Assembly (NCBI GenBank): GCA_018896025.1
Contig: JAHIND010000017.1
Location: 310,001-374,000 of the forward strand
Origin: Pseudomonadota bacterium
GTDB taxonomy: Bacteria > Desulfobacterota > Desulfarculia > Desulfarculales > Desulfarculaceae
Length of the DNA stretch: 64,000 nt
Direction of reading: 5' to 3'
The notes beneath the pieces were generated by a model, which saw nothing but the letters and a program-made list of their open reading frames with translations, made no database searches and was not told where the DNA came from. Positions 1 to 8,450 of this stretch are shown here, in pieces; position 1 is the first letter of the stretch; each line of letters opens with the position of its first letter. The position numbers and the translations under genes are program-made.

Positions 1-46
1 GGTGGTCCACCTTGGGCAACCGCGCCAACTGCTTTTGATCCGCCAT
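1..46 (-). CDS. selA: N-terminal fragment, probable L-seryl-tRNA(Sec) selenium transferase
   Basis: Only the first 15 codons lie in the window, running off the left edge on the minus strand. The peptide begins MADQKQLARLPKVDH. It follows an ATG with a GGAGAG-type ribosome binding site six bases upstream. A short N-terminal region ending in a LRxLPxVD-like pattern is typical of bacterial SelA, which converts seryl-tRNA(Sec) to selenocysteyl-tRNA(Sec) using selenophosphate. The match covers too few residues to be secure, so this is a tentative call. If right, the organism makes selenoproteins. Confidence 0.4.
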   Translation of the reverse strand, partial: MADQKQLARLPKVDH

Positions 47-90
47 GGGCTCTCCTCGCCTAACCCGCGTATTTCATGAGGGCCATGCGT

Positions 91-212
91 CCGGCTTCGC
101 CAGTCAACGGCATACGGCGTTGCCGGCTGCGCTCAGGCCTTGACGTAGCTTCTGCTACGCCTGCGGCCCTCGCTTGCCGGTCGCCTTGTCTGCCGCTGGC
201 TGACTGCGCCGG
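91..212. repeat. Palindromic intergenic repeat, copy A
   Basis: This element has ends of the form CCGGCTTCGCCAG and CTGGCTGACTGCGCCGG and a central hairpin CGTAGC-TTCT-GCTACG at 144-159. It belongs to a family of about 120 bp found eight times in the window. It sits in the 292-bp gap between the leftward selA-like start and the end of the leftward NUDIX gene. I see no gene in the rest of that gap. Confidence 0.75.
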
Positions 213-338
213 TGCTGGGTACAAACTGTACCTTGATAATGCGGATGCTTTTTGCATTACGGCCCTATGAATACTGGTTCGTGATCCAATGCCACCCAAC
301 CCTCATGAAATATGCGGGCTAAAGGTCTTTTACTACTA

Positions 339-914
339 TTACAAATCGCGGCCGGAGGCAAGAACCTGGCCCCGGTGCAGCCAGAAAAAGCTCAGCGCGG
401 CGATGACGATGCAGTGGTCGATCTCCCCGGAAGCCACCATGGCTGGCAGATCGTCGATTTTCACGCGAAACACCTCGATGCTCTCGCCGTCCTCCAGGCG
501 CGGTTCGCCGGGAAGCGAGTCCACCTTGGCCAGATAGGTGTGGCAGGTGTTGTCAAAAAGGGCCGGGTTGGGGTTCACCTTGCCCAGGAAGCTGACCTCC
601 CTGGCGGTGTAGCCGGTTTCCTCTTCCAACTCCCGCACCGCGGCGTCAATGGGCTTTTCGCCCGGGTCCACCAGGCCGCCGGGAATCTCCACCGCCCAGT
701 CCTCGGAGCCGTGGCGCCACTGCTTGATGAGCACCACCTCGCCTTCCGGGGTGATGGGCACGATGTTCACCCAATCGCTGGAATGCAGGGTGATGAAGGT
801 GGCGGTGTGGCCGCCCAGGCGGCGCTGGCTCCGGGTCACGCTTAGCACCGGGTGCTCCAGCATGCTTTCGCTGCTGAGGATTTTCCAGCCGGACAAGATG
901 TGCCTGCCTTTCAC
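339..914 (-). CDS. NUDIX hydrolase, ADP-ribose pyrophosphatase type
   Basis: This 191-residue protein carries a complete NUDIX box at about residues 80-101: G80, E86, R94-E95-L96, E98-E99 and G101, matching GX5EX7REUXEEXGU. NUDIX enzymes hydrolyse nucleoside diphosphates linked to another moiety, using Mg or Mn held by the box glutamates. Length and the preceding strand pattern fit the ADP-ribose/ADP-sugar pyrophosphatase subgroup, which would act in the cytosol on ADP-ribose. The start is GTG at 914-912. It is followed leftward only by repeat copy A and preceded by a separate small membrane protein gene on the same strand, with which it may be cotranscribed across 31 bp. Substrate is not provable from sequence. 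Confidence 0.85.
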   Translation of the reverse strand: MKGRHILSGWKILSSESMLEHPVLSVTRSQRRLGGHTATFITLHSSDWVNIVPITPEGEVVLIKQWRHGSEDWAVEIPGGLVDPGEKPIDAAVRELEEETGYTAREVSFLGKVNPNPALFDNTCHTYLAKVDSLPGEPRLEDGESIEVFRVKIDDLPAMVASGEIDHCIVIAALSFFWLHRGQVLASGRDL

Positions 915-945
915 GGCGCCGGACGCGGCCGGGCGGCGGGCCGAG

Positions 946-1245
946 CTATTGTATGTTCATGGCCGAGCCGACGATGAGGCTCATCAAGCCGGCGATGACC
1001 ACGTTTTGCAGAAAGATTATGGCCAGGATCAAGACAACCGGGGCTATATCGAACCCGCCGAAATTAGTGGGTATAATACGGCGCACCCGCCAGAACACCG
1101 GTTCGGTGACCGCGAACAAGAAGCGCACGATGGGATTGCCCGGGTCCGGGCGCACCCAGGTGATCACCGCCGCGGCGACGATAACCCACATGTAAGCGCC
1201 CAGAAGCCAGCTTATAAACTGAAGTATCTTGAGAAAAAATATCAT
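946..1245 (-). CDS. YggT family membrane protein
   Basis: This 99-residue protein has two hydrophobic stretches, about residues 3-28 and 65-92. Between them lies the family's characteristic cytoplasmic segment: a WVRPDPGNPIV stretch, then EPVFWRVRRIIP. YggT proteins are small inner membrane proteins, often next to proC or in division-related neighbourhoods, and linked to osmotic or cell-envelope roles without a settled biochemical activity. Start ATG 1245 has a GAGGGAC ribosome binding site. It lies just upstream of the NUDIX gene on the same strand and is divergent from the gene at 1530. Confidence 0.85.
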   Translation of the reverse strand: MIFFLKILQFISWLLGAYMWVIVAAAVITWVRPDPGNPIVRFLFAVTEPVFWRVRRIIPTNFGGFDIAPVVLILAIIFLQNVVIAGLMSLIVGSAMNIQ

Positions 1246-1414
1246 GTCCCTCGTCCCATCCTGCCGCCAAAAGGCCTAAGTTATAGGCTAATACTGATTG
1301 CCGGGGCCCGGCCTGTCAAGCCCGGCCGCCCCGAGGCTTTAAGTGCTTCTAAAACCCGGCGCAGGAAATGCCTAACGTGGGGATTTGGTTTGCTTTCAAG
1401 CACATGCCCTGCTC

Positions 1415-1443
1415 TTGAGTTTGTGAAACTGACTTGTTATACT
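1415..1443 (+). promoter_or_regulatory. Sigma-70-type promoter with extended -10
   Basis: TTGAGT at 1415-1420 and TATACT at 1438-1443 are separated by 17 bp, with TG one base before the -10. It points toward the exported TPR-like gene at 1530, leaving a leader of about 80 bases. The rest of the 284-bp gap 1246-1529 shows no gene. Confidence 0.55.
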
Positions 1444-1529
1444 GTGTAGCCAACAGTCGAGCAATACATTCCCGTGCCACGGCTCCCTGTGCGATTCAGG
1501 AGCCGCGTGGAGGGTGGGAGAAACCAACC

Positions 1530-1961
1530 ATGAAAAGCAAGCGTCTGGTGATGGTTTTTGGTCTGGTGGCCGCCTTGGCCCTGGGCTTGGCCCTGGCCGT
1601 ACCGGCCAAAACCACCAAACCCGAGATTTGTCTGGACAAGAAGCAGTGCGCCGAGCAACTGCGTTTCGGCAAGCAGGCCTTTGAACGCGGCGACTACAGC
1701 ACGGCCAAGGGCTATTTCAAGCAGGCGGTGGTGGCGGACCCCACTTCGCCGGCGGCCTGGGCCTTTTACGATCTGTCCATAATGTACGACGTGGCCATGC
1801 AGGTCCAAAAAGCGGGCCAGGTGAAGGTTTCCGGTGCGCCGGTGCCGGGCGCCGCCCCCCAGACTACTCCCAGCGCAGCCAGCCCTACTGCCGCTCCTCC
1901 TCCACCCGCACCCAAATCTTCTCCCCAACCGGCCATAGTTATCCAGGACGAAGGGTGCTAG
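1530..1961 (+). CDS. Exported TPR-like protein with Pro/Ala-rich tail
   Basis: This is a 143-residue protein of unknown function. Residues 1-24 form a signal peptide (MKSKR, then an Ala/Leu-rich core ending at AVPAK). About residues 43-75 read like one tetratricopeptide unit: FGKQAFERGDYSTAKGYF followed by an A-x-x-P-x-x-x-x-A-W stretch. From about residue 100 the tail is low-complexity Pro/Ala/Ser/Thr, and the protein ends in a cysteine. The start chosen is ATG 1530 with a GGGTGGGAG Shine-Dalgarno sequence; a longer in-frame start exists but runs into the leader. A periplasmic scaffold or binding role is possible, but one TPR-like unit does not define a function. Confidence 0.65.
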   Translation: MKSKRLVMVFGLVAALALGLALAVPAKTTKPEICLDKKQCAEQLRFGKQAFERGDYSTAKGYFKQAVVADPTSPAAWAFYDLSIMYDVAMQVQKAGQVKVSGAPVPGAAPQTTPSAASPTAAPPPPAPKSSPQPAIVIQDEGC

Positions 1962-2075
1962 AGGGTTGTTCTAGGGCGGCCCGAACTATCGGATTTTAGA
2001 GGCGGGGTAAAGAACAGCTTTCCCGCGCCCTGAGGTCATAACTTAACCGCATCATCTATCACGGAGGTAGGCGAG

Positions 2076-2684
2076 ATGAAGAAGTTTGTGGTGATATTGA
2101 TGGCCGTGGCTTTTGTAGCCATGACCGCCATGGTGGCGTTTGCCGGTGACAACCCCTTGAAAGCCGGCGAAAACGCCTTCCACAAAGAGGTACTGAGCTG
2201 GATTCCCAAGGACAAGCACGTCACCATTGAGCAGTTGCACGCCAAGTGGCTGGAGGTCCTGGCCGGCAAGTCCAAGGCGATACTGCTGGACGTGCGCACC
2301 CATCCCGAGTTTGATGCCTTCCATATCGAGGGCTCCAGCCACATCCACGCCGGCCACATGTACACCATCCCCGGCAAGATCAAAGACCCCAACGCGGAGA
2401 TTTGGGTCTACTGCCGCACCCAGCACCGGGCCAGCTACGTGGCGGGTCTGCTGTACAAGTACGGCTACAAGAACGTCTACTACGTGGACAAGAGCGGCAA
2501 GATCACCGGTGGCGTGGTCGGTTGGGCCGCCATGGGTTACCCCTTCGTGAACTACTTCTACGGCCAGATGAAAATCACCCAGTACATGAAGCAGGGCTCC
2601 TGGTCCGAGGCCAACTGCGGCAACTACATTCGTGAGTTCAGCGGCCAGCGCGGCGAAAAGTGCGGCCTCAAGGTCCTGAAGTAA
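2076..2684 (+). CDS. Exported single-domain rhodanese
   Basis: This 202-residue protein has a signal peptide at about residues 1-24 (MKKF, hydrophobic core, AFA-like cleavage site). The mature part contains a rhodanese domain at about residues 60-155. It has the LLDVRTHPEF element and an active-site loop CRTQHRAS whose cysteine would carry the persulfide. Rhodaneses transfer sulfane sulfur, and an exported one would act in the periplasm, which is plausible in a sulfur-metabolising anaerobe. The C-terminal 45 residues are outside the domain and include two further cysteines. GGAGG lies before the ATG. An intrinsic terminator follows at 2711, so it is probably monocistronic. Confidence 0.85.
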   Translation: MKKFVVILMAVAFVAMTAMVAFAGDNPLKAGENAFHKEVLSWIPKDKHVTIEQLHAKWLEVLAGKSKAILLDVRTHPEFDAFHIEGSSHIHAGHMYTIPGKIKDPNAEIWVYCRTQHRASYVAGLLYKYGYKNVYYVDKSGKITGGVVGWAAMGYPFVNYFYGQMKITQYMKQGSWSEANCGNYIREFSGQRGEKCGLKVLK

Positions 2685-2710
2685 GCCAAGGCTGAAGCAT
2701 CAGTCCCGTG

Positions 2711-2742
2711 GGGGAGCCGCCTATGCGCGGCTCCCCTTTTTT
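2711..2742 (+). terminator. Intrinsic terminator after rhodanese gene
   Basis: A perfect 10-bp stem, GGGGAGCCGC with GCGGCTCCCC, closes a 6-base loop and is followed by six T residues at 2737-2742. Confidence 0.9.
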
Positions 2743-2811
2743 ATGTTTTACGCCCCGCCCAAGACGGCCCCCTTGTGGTAGCCTTTGCCTAACAGCATTA
2801 GGAGCAGCACG

Positions 2812-4158
2812 ATGCCTTCAAAAGACCTCAGAGCAGACGCGGACCTGATCATCAAAGCGGCCCTGGCCTCGGTGGACCCCTCCCGCGCGGTCAAGGACGC
2901 CCTGAAGCTGGACGGCGACCGGCTTATCGTGGGCGGGCAGACCCTGGACCTGGGCATCTACAAGCGCATCATCGTGGTGGGCGCGGGCAAGGCCGGGGCC
3001 CCCATGGCCCAGGCGGTTGAGCAGGTTTTGGACGGGCGCATCGGCGCGGGCCGGGTGGTGGTCAAGGACGGCCACGGCGCGCCCACCGATGTGATCGAGA
3101 TAATGGAGGCCAGCCACCCGGTGCCCGACGACCGGGGGGTGGAGGCCGGGCGCAGCATCGCCAACCTAGTTCGAGAAGAGGCCGCCCAGGACACCCTGTT
3201 TTTATGCCTGCTCTCCGGCGGGGGCAGCGCCTTGCTGGTGGCACCGGCCGAGGGCCTATCCCTGGCCGACAAGCAGCAGACCACCCGCCTGCTGTTGGCC
3301 AGCGGGGCGGACATCGCCGAGATCAACGCCATCCGCAAGCACCTTAGCCAGCTCAAGGGCGGCAACCTGGCCCGCCTGGCCGCGCCGGGCAGGTTGGTGA
3401 GCCTGATCATCAGCGACGTGGTGGGTGACCGCCTGGACGTGATCGCCTCCGGCCCCACCGTGGCCGACCACTCCACCTGGACCGACTGCCGCGACATCCT
3501 GGTGCGCTACGGCATCTGGGAGCAGGTTCCCGCCCCGGTGCGCCAACGCATGGAGCAGGGCCTGGAGGGGCTCATCCCCGACACCCCCAAGCCCGGCGAC
3601 AGCGCCCTGGACGGGGTCACCAACCTCATCGTGAGCAGCAACCGCATGGCCGTGGACCGGGCCATGGGCCAGGCCGAAAAGCTGGGCTACACGCCCATGC
3701 TCTTAAGCACCACCATCGAGGGCGAGACCAAGGATGTGGCCCGCATGCACGCGGCCATGGCCCGCGAGGTCTTGGCCAGCGGCAACCCCTTGGCTGCGCC
3801 CTGCTGTCTGCTCAGCGGCGGGGAGACCACAGTGACCCTGGGCGAGGACTTCGGCATGGGCGGGCGCAACATGGAGTTCGCCCTGGCCGCCGCCCTGGAC
3901 CTTGAGGGCCTGCCCGGCGTGCTGGCGGTGAGTCTGGGCACCGACGGAACCGACGGCCCCACCGACGCGGCCGGAGCCTGGGCCGACGGCGACAGCGTGG
4001 CCAGGGGCGCCGAGCAGGGACTCAAGGCCCGGCGCTTTCTGGAGCGCCACGACGCGTATAATTTTTTTAAGCCCCTGGACGACCTGATCATCACCGGGCC
4101 CACCCGCACCAACGTCATGGACCTCAGGCTGATGCTGGTGACGGGCGCCGAGGAGTAG
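2812..4158 (+). CDS. Glycerate 2-kinase, MOFRL family
   Basis: This 448-residue protein has the two-domain layout of the GckA/TtuD family: an N-terminal DUF4147 domain and a C-terminal MOFRL domain. Visible marks are VVGAGKAGAPMAQAVE (about 57-72), the GGGSALL loop, SDVVGDRLDVIASGPT, and near the C-terminus SLGTDGTDGPTDAAGA. The family phosphorylates D-glycerate to 2-phosphoglycerate with ATP, feeding the lower glycolytic pathway or the serine/glyoxylate route. Older annotations call it hydroxypyruvate reductase. ATG 2812 is chosen because AGGAG lies seven bases upstream; a TTG at 2785 lacks one. It is followed after five bases by two peptide-transporter-type ATPases, suggesting one operon. 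Confidence 0.9.
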   Translation: MPSKDLRADADLIIKAALASVDPSRAVKDALKLDGDRLIVGGQTLDLGIYKRIIVVGAGKAGAPMAQAVEQVLDGRIGAGRVVVKDGHGAPTDVIEIMEASHPVPDDRGVEAGRSIANLVREEAAQDTLFLCLLSGGGSALLVAPAEGLSLADKQQTTRLLLASGADIAEINAIRKHLSQLKGGNLARLAAPGRLVSLIISDVVGDRLDVIASGPTVADHSTWTDCRDILVRYGIWEQVPAPVRQRMEQGLEGLIPDTPKPGDSALDGVTNLIVSSNRMAVDRAMGQAEKLGYTPMLLSTTIEGETKDVARMHAAMAREVLASGNPLAAPCCLLSGGETTVTLGEDFGMGGRNMEFALAAALDLEGLPGVLAVSLGTDGTDGPTDAAGAWADGDSVARGAEQGLKARRFLERHDAYNFFKPLDDLIITGPTRTNVMDLRLMLVTGAEE

Positions 4159-4163
4159 GCTTC

Positions 4164-5165
4164 TTGACCCAGCCCCTTTTGCGCATAGACGACCTGACCA
4201 CGGTGTTCGACTCCGAGGCCGGGCCCATCGTGGCCGTGGACGGCCTGAGCCTGTCCGTGGCCCCCGGCGAGATCGCCGGGCTGGTGGGTGAGAGCGGCTG
4301 CGGCAAGTCCCTCACCGCCTTAAGCGTCATGGGCCTTTTGTCCCCGCCGGGGCGGGTGGCCATGGGCCGCATCCTCTTCCAGGACCGCGACCTGCTGACC
4401 CTGAGCCAGGCCGAGATGCGCAAGCTCAGGGGCCGGGAAATCTCCATGATCTTCCAGGAGCCCATGACCTCGCTGAACCCGGTGTTCACCGTGGGCCGCC
4501 AGATCGCCGAGGAGATCACGGTGCACGAGGACATCTCCAAACGGGCGGCCTGGCAGCAGGCAATTCAGATTTTGCACAAGGTGGGCATTCCCGAGGCCGA
4601 GACCAGGGCCAAGGCCTTTCCCCACCAGCTAAGCGGAGGCATGCGCCAGCGGGTGATGATCGCCATGGCCCTGGCCCTGGACCCTCAGCTACTCATCGCC
4701 GACGAGCCCACCACCGCCCTGGACGTTACCATCCAGGCCCAGATCCTCACCCTGATGCGCCATCTCCAGGCCGAGACCGGGGCGGCGGTGCTGCTGATCA
4801 CTCACAACCTGGCCGTGGTGGCCCAGACCTGCTCCCGGGTGATGGTGATGTACACCGGCCGCTTGGTGGAAGATGCCACGGTGGACGAGTTGTTCGACCA
4901 CCCCCTGCACCCTTACACCAGGGGGCTCTTGGCCTGTCTGCCCGCCCGCTCCCCCCGGCCGGGCCAGAAGCTGCCCACCATCGGGGGCATCGTGCCTCCC
5001 CTGGGCGATCTGCCCCAGGGCTGCGCCTTCAGCGACCGCTGCCCCGAGGCATTCGACCTGTGCCGTCAGGCCGAACCGGCCCTGGTGGAAGTGGCGCCGG
5101 GCCACTCGGTGCGCTGCTATCTGCACCACGACCAGGCCAGGCGGCCCCGGAGGTTGGCGGCATGA
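4164..5165 (+). CDS. Opp/Dpp-type ABC transporter ATPase, first subunit
   Basis: This 333-residue protein has a full nucleotide-binding domain: Walker A GESGCGKS (about residue 41), signature LSGGMRQR (about 155) and Walker [15 protein letters not shown] (about 177). A C-terminal oligopeptide/dipeptide-type extension carries the Cys-rich GCAFSDRCP pattern (about 289-297), as in DppD/OppD. Such subunits couple ATP hydrolysis to peptide, nickel or glycoside uptake through two permeases and a periplasmic binding protein. The TTG start uses AGGAG that overlaps the stop of the kinase gene. It overlaps the next ATPase by ATGA. No permease or binding protein is adjacent, which is unusual. Confidence 0.92.
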   Translation: MTQPLLRIDDLTTVFDSEAGPIVAVDGLSLSVAPGEIAGLVGESGCGKSLTALSVMGLLSPPGRVAMGRILFQDRDLLTLSQAEMRKLRGREISMIFQEPMTSLNPVFTVGRQIAEEITVHEDISKRAAWQQAIQILHKVGIPEAETRAKAFPHQLSGGMRQRVMIAMALALDPQLLIADEPTTALDVTIQAQILTLMRHLQAETGAAVLLITHNLAVVAQTCSRVMVMYTGRLVEDATVDELFDHPLHPYTRGLLACLPARSPRPGQKLPTIGGIVPPLGDLPQGCAFSDRCPEAFDLCRQAEPALVEVAPGHSVRCYLHHDQARRPRRLAA

Positions 5166-6133
5166 GCCAGACGCCTCCCCTCATGGCCCTGGAAGGCCTT
5201 AGCAAGTATTTCAAGGTGGGCGCGGGCTTCATGGGCGTGCAGCGCCAGGTCGTGCACGCGGTGGACGGAGTGGACCTGGCGGTGGAGCCCCACGAGGTGC
5301 TGGGCCTGGTGGGCGAAAGTGGCTGCGGCAAATCCACCCTGGGCCGCCTGGCCCTGGGCCTCTTGAAACCCACCACCGGCCGGGTGCTGTTCGAGGGCCG
5401 GGACGTGACCACCTTGGACCGGGCCGGTTGGAAGGCCCTGCGACGCCAGATGCAGGTGATCTTCCAGGACCCGGCCACCTCCCTGAACCCGCGGCTCAAC
5501 GTGGGCTCCATCCTGGCCGAGCCTCTCTTGATCCACGGCCTGGCCACCCGCCAGGAGGCCAAGGAGCGGGTGGGTGAGCTACTCAGCGAGGTGGGGCTCA
5601 GGCCCGAGCACGCCCGGCGCTATCCCCACCAGTTCAGCGGGGGCCAGCGCCAGCGCATCGGCATCGCCCGGGCCCTGGCCCTACGTCCCAAGCTGGTGGT
5701 GGCCGACGAACCGGTGAGTGCCCTGGACGTGTCCATCCAGGCTCAGGTGCTCAACCTGCTCATGGATTTGAAGCAGAGCTTTGGCCTGACCTACATCTTC
5801 GTGGCCCACGATTTGTCCGTGGTGCGCCACGTGTCCAGCCGGGTGGCGGTGATGTACCTGGGCAAGGTGGTGGAGGTGGGCCCGGCGGCGGTGTTCGACA
5901 ACCCGCCCCGGCATCCCTACACCGAGGCCCTTTTGCTGGCCGCGCCGGTGGCCGATCCCCACAAGGTCATGGCCCCGCCGCCGGTCAAGGGCGACGTGGC
6001 CAGCCCGGTGAACCCGCCCTCGGGCTGCCGCTTCCATCCCCGCTGCCCCGAAGCCCAGGACATCTGCTCCCGCGAGGAGCCACCCCTAAAAGAAATCGAA
6101 GCACACCACCGCTGCGCCTGCCACTTCCGCTAG
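5162..6133 (+). CDS. Opp/Dpp-type ABC transporter ATPase, second subunit
   Basis: This 323-residue protein is a DppF/OppF-type ATPase: Walker A GESGCGKS (about residue 50), signature FSGGQRQR (about 158), Walker B LVVADEPVSALDVS (about 180) and the C-terminal GCRFHPRCP motif typical of the pair. The start is the ATG inside the ATGA that overlaps the preceding stop; a longer in-frame start at 5060 would lie inside the upstream gene. With its partner it would form the ATPase heterodimer of a solute importer. The membrane and binding subunits must be encoded elsewhere. Repeat copy B begins four bases after its stop. Confidence 0.92.
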   Translation: MSQTPPLMALEGLSKYFKVGAGFMGVQRQVVHAVDGVDLAVEPHEVLGLVGESGCGKSTLGRLALGLLKPTTGRVLFEGRDVTTLDRAGWKALRRQMQVIFQDPATSLNPRLNVGSILAEPLLIHGLATRQEAKERVGELLSEVGLRPEHARRYPHQFSGGQRQRIGIARALALRPKLVVADEPVSALDVSIQAQVLNLLMDLKQSFGLTYIFVAHDLSVVRHVSSRVAVMYLGKVVEVGPAAVFDNPPRHPYTEALLLAAPVADPHKVMAPPPVKGDVASPVNPPSGCRFHPRCPEAQDICSREEPPLKEIEAHHRCACHFR

Positions 6134-6136
6134 TTC

Positions 6137-6257
6137 CGGCACAGCCAGACGGCGGAATACTGCGTTATCGGCGGCGCTCAGGCCTCGCTGTAGGCACAAG
6201 CTACACCTCCGGCCTTCGCTGGCCGAATGCCTTGTCTTCCACCGCCTGGCTGCGCCG
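6137..6257. repeat. Palindromic intergenic repeat, copy B
   Basis: The ends are CGGCACAGCCAG and CTGGCTGCGCCG, with a central hairpin TGTAG...CTACA. It starts four bases after the stop of the second ATPase gene. Confidence 0.85.
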
Positions 6258-6280
6258 TAAGAGCCTAGGGTTTAATTCCC

Positions 6281-6332
6281 AAAATAAAAAAGCGGCATGA
6301 CGATTCCGGGAACCATCATGCCGCCTTGTTTT
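6281..6332 (-). terminator. Intrinsic terminator after panE
   Basis: The 9-bp stem GCGGCATGA (6292-6300) pairs with TCATGCCGC (6316-6324). On the minus strand it is followed by a T-rich tract (the A-rich stretch 6281-6291). It lies 15 bases past the panE stop. A short T tract on the other side could make it weakly bidirectional. Confidence 0.8.
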
Positions 6333-6346
6333 GCGGAAGGTTCGAG

Positions 6347-7282
6347 CTAGGCCTTCTTGGCCTCGCCCAGGTACTCGGCCTCCTTGGCCTGCACCAGTTG
6401 GGTCAGGGTCTGGTTGATGGGGGTGGGCAGGCCCACCTGCTCGCCCTGGCGCACCACCGCGCCGTTGATGTAAGCCACCTCGGTGCGCCGCTTGGAGCGC
6501 ACGTCCTGGAGCATGGAGCTGATGTTGGCGCCGGTGCGCCGGGCCACCTGCTGCACCGCGGCCAGCATGTCCTGGTGCAAAAAGCGGATGCCCAGAGCCT
6601 TGCCCACAGCCACCGCCTCGGCCACCGCCGCGGCCATGAGCTCCCGGGCGGGCCCCAGCTCCAGCAAACGGCCGTTGAGCACGTCCAGGATGGCGGTGAG
6701 GGGGTTGATGCCCGCGTTGATCACCACCTTGGTCCAGATGAGGTTCTGCACCCCTTCGCTGGCCTCGGTCTCAAAACCGGCCTTGAGGAACAGGTCGCGC
6801 ACCTGGCAGGTGAAGTCGTCCAAGAGGCCGCGGGCCGGGCCCACATGGGTGACCCCCCGCCCGGCGTGACGCACCTTGCCCGGAGCCAACAGGGTGGCCC
6901 CCTCGCTGGTGATGCCGCCCAGGACCCTTTCCGGGCCCAGGGCGTCCACCAGGGTCTCCACGTTCTCGGCCCCGTTTTGCAGGGTCAGGGCCCTGGCGCT
7001 GTCTCTCAGGTGATCGCGTAGGGCGCGGGCCACCTCCTGGGTGTGATAGGCCTTGGTGCAGATGACCGCCAGGTCCACCTTGGCCAGCATGGCCGGATCG
7101 GCCCCGGCGGGAATGCTCAGATGGTCTTCGCCCTGGGAGTGCTCCAGGAACACCCCCTGCTCGTTTATGAGCTGGGCCCTTTTGGCGCGATGGTCCAACA
7201 GGCTGACCTCGGCCCCGGCCTGCTTCAGGCGGGCGGCCAGCATGAGGCCCATGGCTCCGGGGCCCACAATGGCTATCTTCAT
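6347..7282 (-). CDS. panE: 2-dehydropantoate 2-reductase
   Basis: This 311-residue protein begins MKIAIVGPGAMG, an N-terminal Rossmann NADPH-binding motif, followed by VICTKAYHT and an all-helical C-terminal half with KVVINAGINPLTAI, the substrate-binding helix of the PanE/ApbA family. It reduces 2-dehydropantoate (ketopantoate) to pantoate with NADPH in pantothenate and CoA synthesis. It follows panB after nine bases, so the two consecutive steps are cotranscribed leftward. The ribosome binding site AGGGGAC precedes ATG 7282. No panC or panD is adjacent. An intrinsic terminator closes the operon. Confidence 0.92.
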   Translation of the reverse strand: MKIAIVGPGAMGLMLAARLKQAGAEVSLLDHRAKRAQLINEQGVFLEHSQGEDHLSIPAGADPAMLAKVDLAVICTKAYHTQEVARALRDHLRDSARALTLQNGAENVETLVDALGPERVLGGITSEGATLLAPGKVRHAGRGVTHVGPARGLLDDFTCQVRDLFLKAGFETEASEGVQNLIWTKVVINAGINPLTAILDVLNGRLLELGPARELMAAAVAEAVAVGKALGIRFLHQDMLAAVQQVARRTGANISSMLQDVRSKRRTEVAYINGAVVRQGEQVGLPTPINQTLTQLVQAKEAEYLGEAKKA

Positions 7283-7291
7283 TACCGTCCC

Positions 7292-8131
7292 CTAAAACTT
7301 GAGTTGATCCACCACTGCCTGGTCGATGGCGAAGCCGTGCTCCGGGGCGGGGAAATCAGAGGAGCGGACCTCCTGGGTATAGGAGGCCACCGCCTGTTCC
7401 AACTGGGGGAACAGGTTCACGTATTGGCGGGCCATCTTGGGAGGGTTGCGGTCGGCCAGGCCGATGATGTCGTGCACCACCAGCACCTGGCCGTCACAGT
7501 CGGGCCCGGCTCCGATGCCGATGGTCACTATGGGCGAGTTGGCGGTGATGGCCGCGGCCAAGACCGAGGGGATGCACTCGAAGACGATGAGCTTGGCTCC
7601 GGCCTCGTACAGGGCGCCGGTGTCGTCGATCATCTTCTGGGCGCCGGCCAGGTCCTTGCCCGGCACCTTGTAGCCGCCCAGGGAGGCCACGCTCTGGGGG
7701 GTCAGGCCGATGTGAGCGCACACGGGTATGCCCGCCTCGGTGATGGCCTTCACCTGAGGGGCCATCTCCACCCCGCCTTCCAGCTTCACGCAGCCCACGC
7801 CGCCTTCCTTCATCATGCGTCCGGCGTTGGCCACCGCCTGGCTCACGCTCACCTGGTAGGACATGAAGGGCATGTCGCCGATGAGCAGGGGGCTTTTGAG
7901 GCCCCGGCGCACCGCCTTGATGTGGTGGATCATCTCGTCCATGGTCACCGGCACCGTGGAGTCGTAACCCAAGACCACGTTGCCCAGGCTGTCGCCCACC
8001 AAAACCGAATCGACCCCCACCCGTTCCATGGCCAGGGCGGTGGGATAGTCGTATGCAGTCAGCATTACGATTTTTTCGCCGTTTTTCTTCTTTTGCACCA
8101 GATCCGGTACGGTGATCTGCTTGCGCTCCAT
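7292..8131 (-). CDS. panB: 3-methyl-2-oxobutanoate hydroxymethyltransferase
   Basis: This 279-residue protein shows the PanB barrel motifs: MLTAYDYPTA near residue 23, DSVLVGDSLGNVVLGY around 40-55 (metal-binding Asp), KLEGG around 113, and ICAHIGLTPQ-like VCAHIGLTPQSV around 135. It transfers a one-carbon unit from methylene-tetrahydrofolate to 2-oxoisovalerate to make ketopantoate. The start ATG 8131 has a strong GGAGGAGAGG sequence. It heads the panB-panE operon and is divergent from folD, whose product supplies and consumes methylene-tetrahydrofolate, the cosubstrate of PanB. That adjacency may be chance. Confidence 0.95.
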   Translation of the reverse strand: MERKQITVPDLVQKKKNGEKIVMLTAYDYPTALAMERVGVDSVLVGDSLGNVVLGYDSTVPVTMDEMIHHIKAVRRGLKSPLLIGDMPFMSYQVSVSQAVANAGRMMKEGGVGCVKLEGGVEMAPQVKAITEAGIPVCAHIGLTPQSVASLGGYKVPGKDLAGAQKMIDDTGALYEAGAKLIVFECIPSVLAAAITANSPIVTIGIGAGPDCDGQVLVVHDIIGLADRNPPKMARQYVNLFPQLEQAVASYTQEVRSSDFPAPEHGFAIDQAVVDQLKF

Positions 8132-8450
8132 AGTCCTCTCCTCCTCACATTAGGTAGAAGCCGTGGATGAAAGATGGGCGCCGGCCAGGCCAAAGCGGCA
8201 GTCTGGGTCCCCAAAGGGCTACCAGCAGCCTAAACCCAGGCTTGCGCCACGAAATGTAGCTTCATTGGTAACCGACAGATGGTGGCCTGTCAAGCGCGGT
8301 TGCCGCGAGCTGGGGCGCAGAAAAAGATTGACACTATTTGCCCACTGTGTTGTGTTTGGTGGCGCCAGCGCCCCCGGCGCGGACATACCTGAAAAGCCAA
8401 GCAAACTTAATTGCCTAACACACGGCATTGTCTCATGAAAGGAGTAGGCC
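8132..8450. promoter_or_regulatory. Divergent panB/folD intergenic region with candidate promoter
   Basis: This 319-bp gap separates two divergent operons, so it must hold both promoters. A perfect -35 TTGACA at 8328-8333 faces folD, but the -10 at a 17-bp distance is poor (TGTGTT, 8351-8356). No clear promoter was found for panB. A short GC-rich inverted stretch GCGCCAGCGCCCCCGGCGC follows at about 8370. No gene or riboswitch was recognised. Confidence 0.4.

Noticed and set aside
76..299. Short frames over repeat copy A
   Set aside because: Both strands are open only because the palindrome is GC-rich. The peptides are Arg/Ala-rich and other copies give unrelated ones.
7043..8170. A 375-codon plus-strand frame opposite panE/panB
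   Set aside because: It is antisense to two well-supported genes and has the His/Gly/Gln-rich composition of a shadow frame.
8132..8450. Tetrahydrofolate or other riboswitch ahead of folD
   Set aside because: I could not find the conserved core of any riboswitch class in the leader, only short GC-rich inverted stretches.
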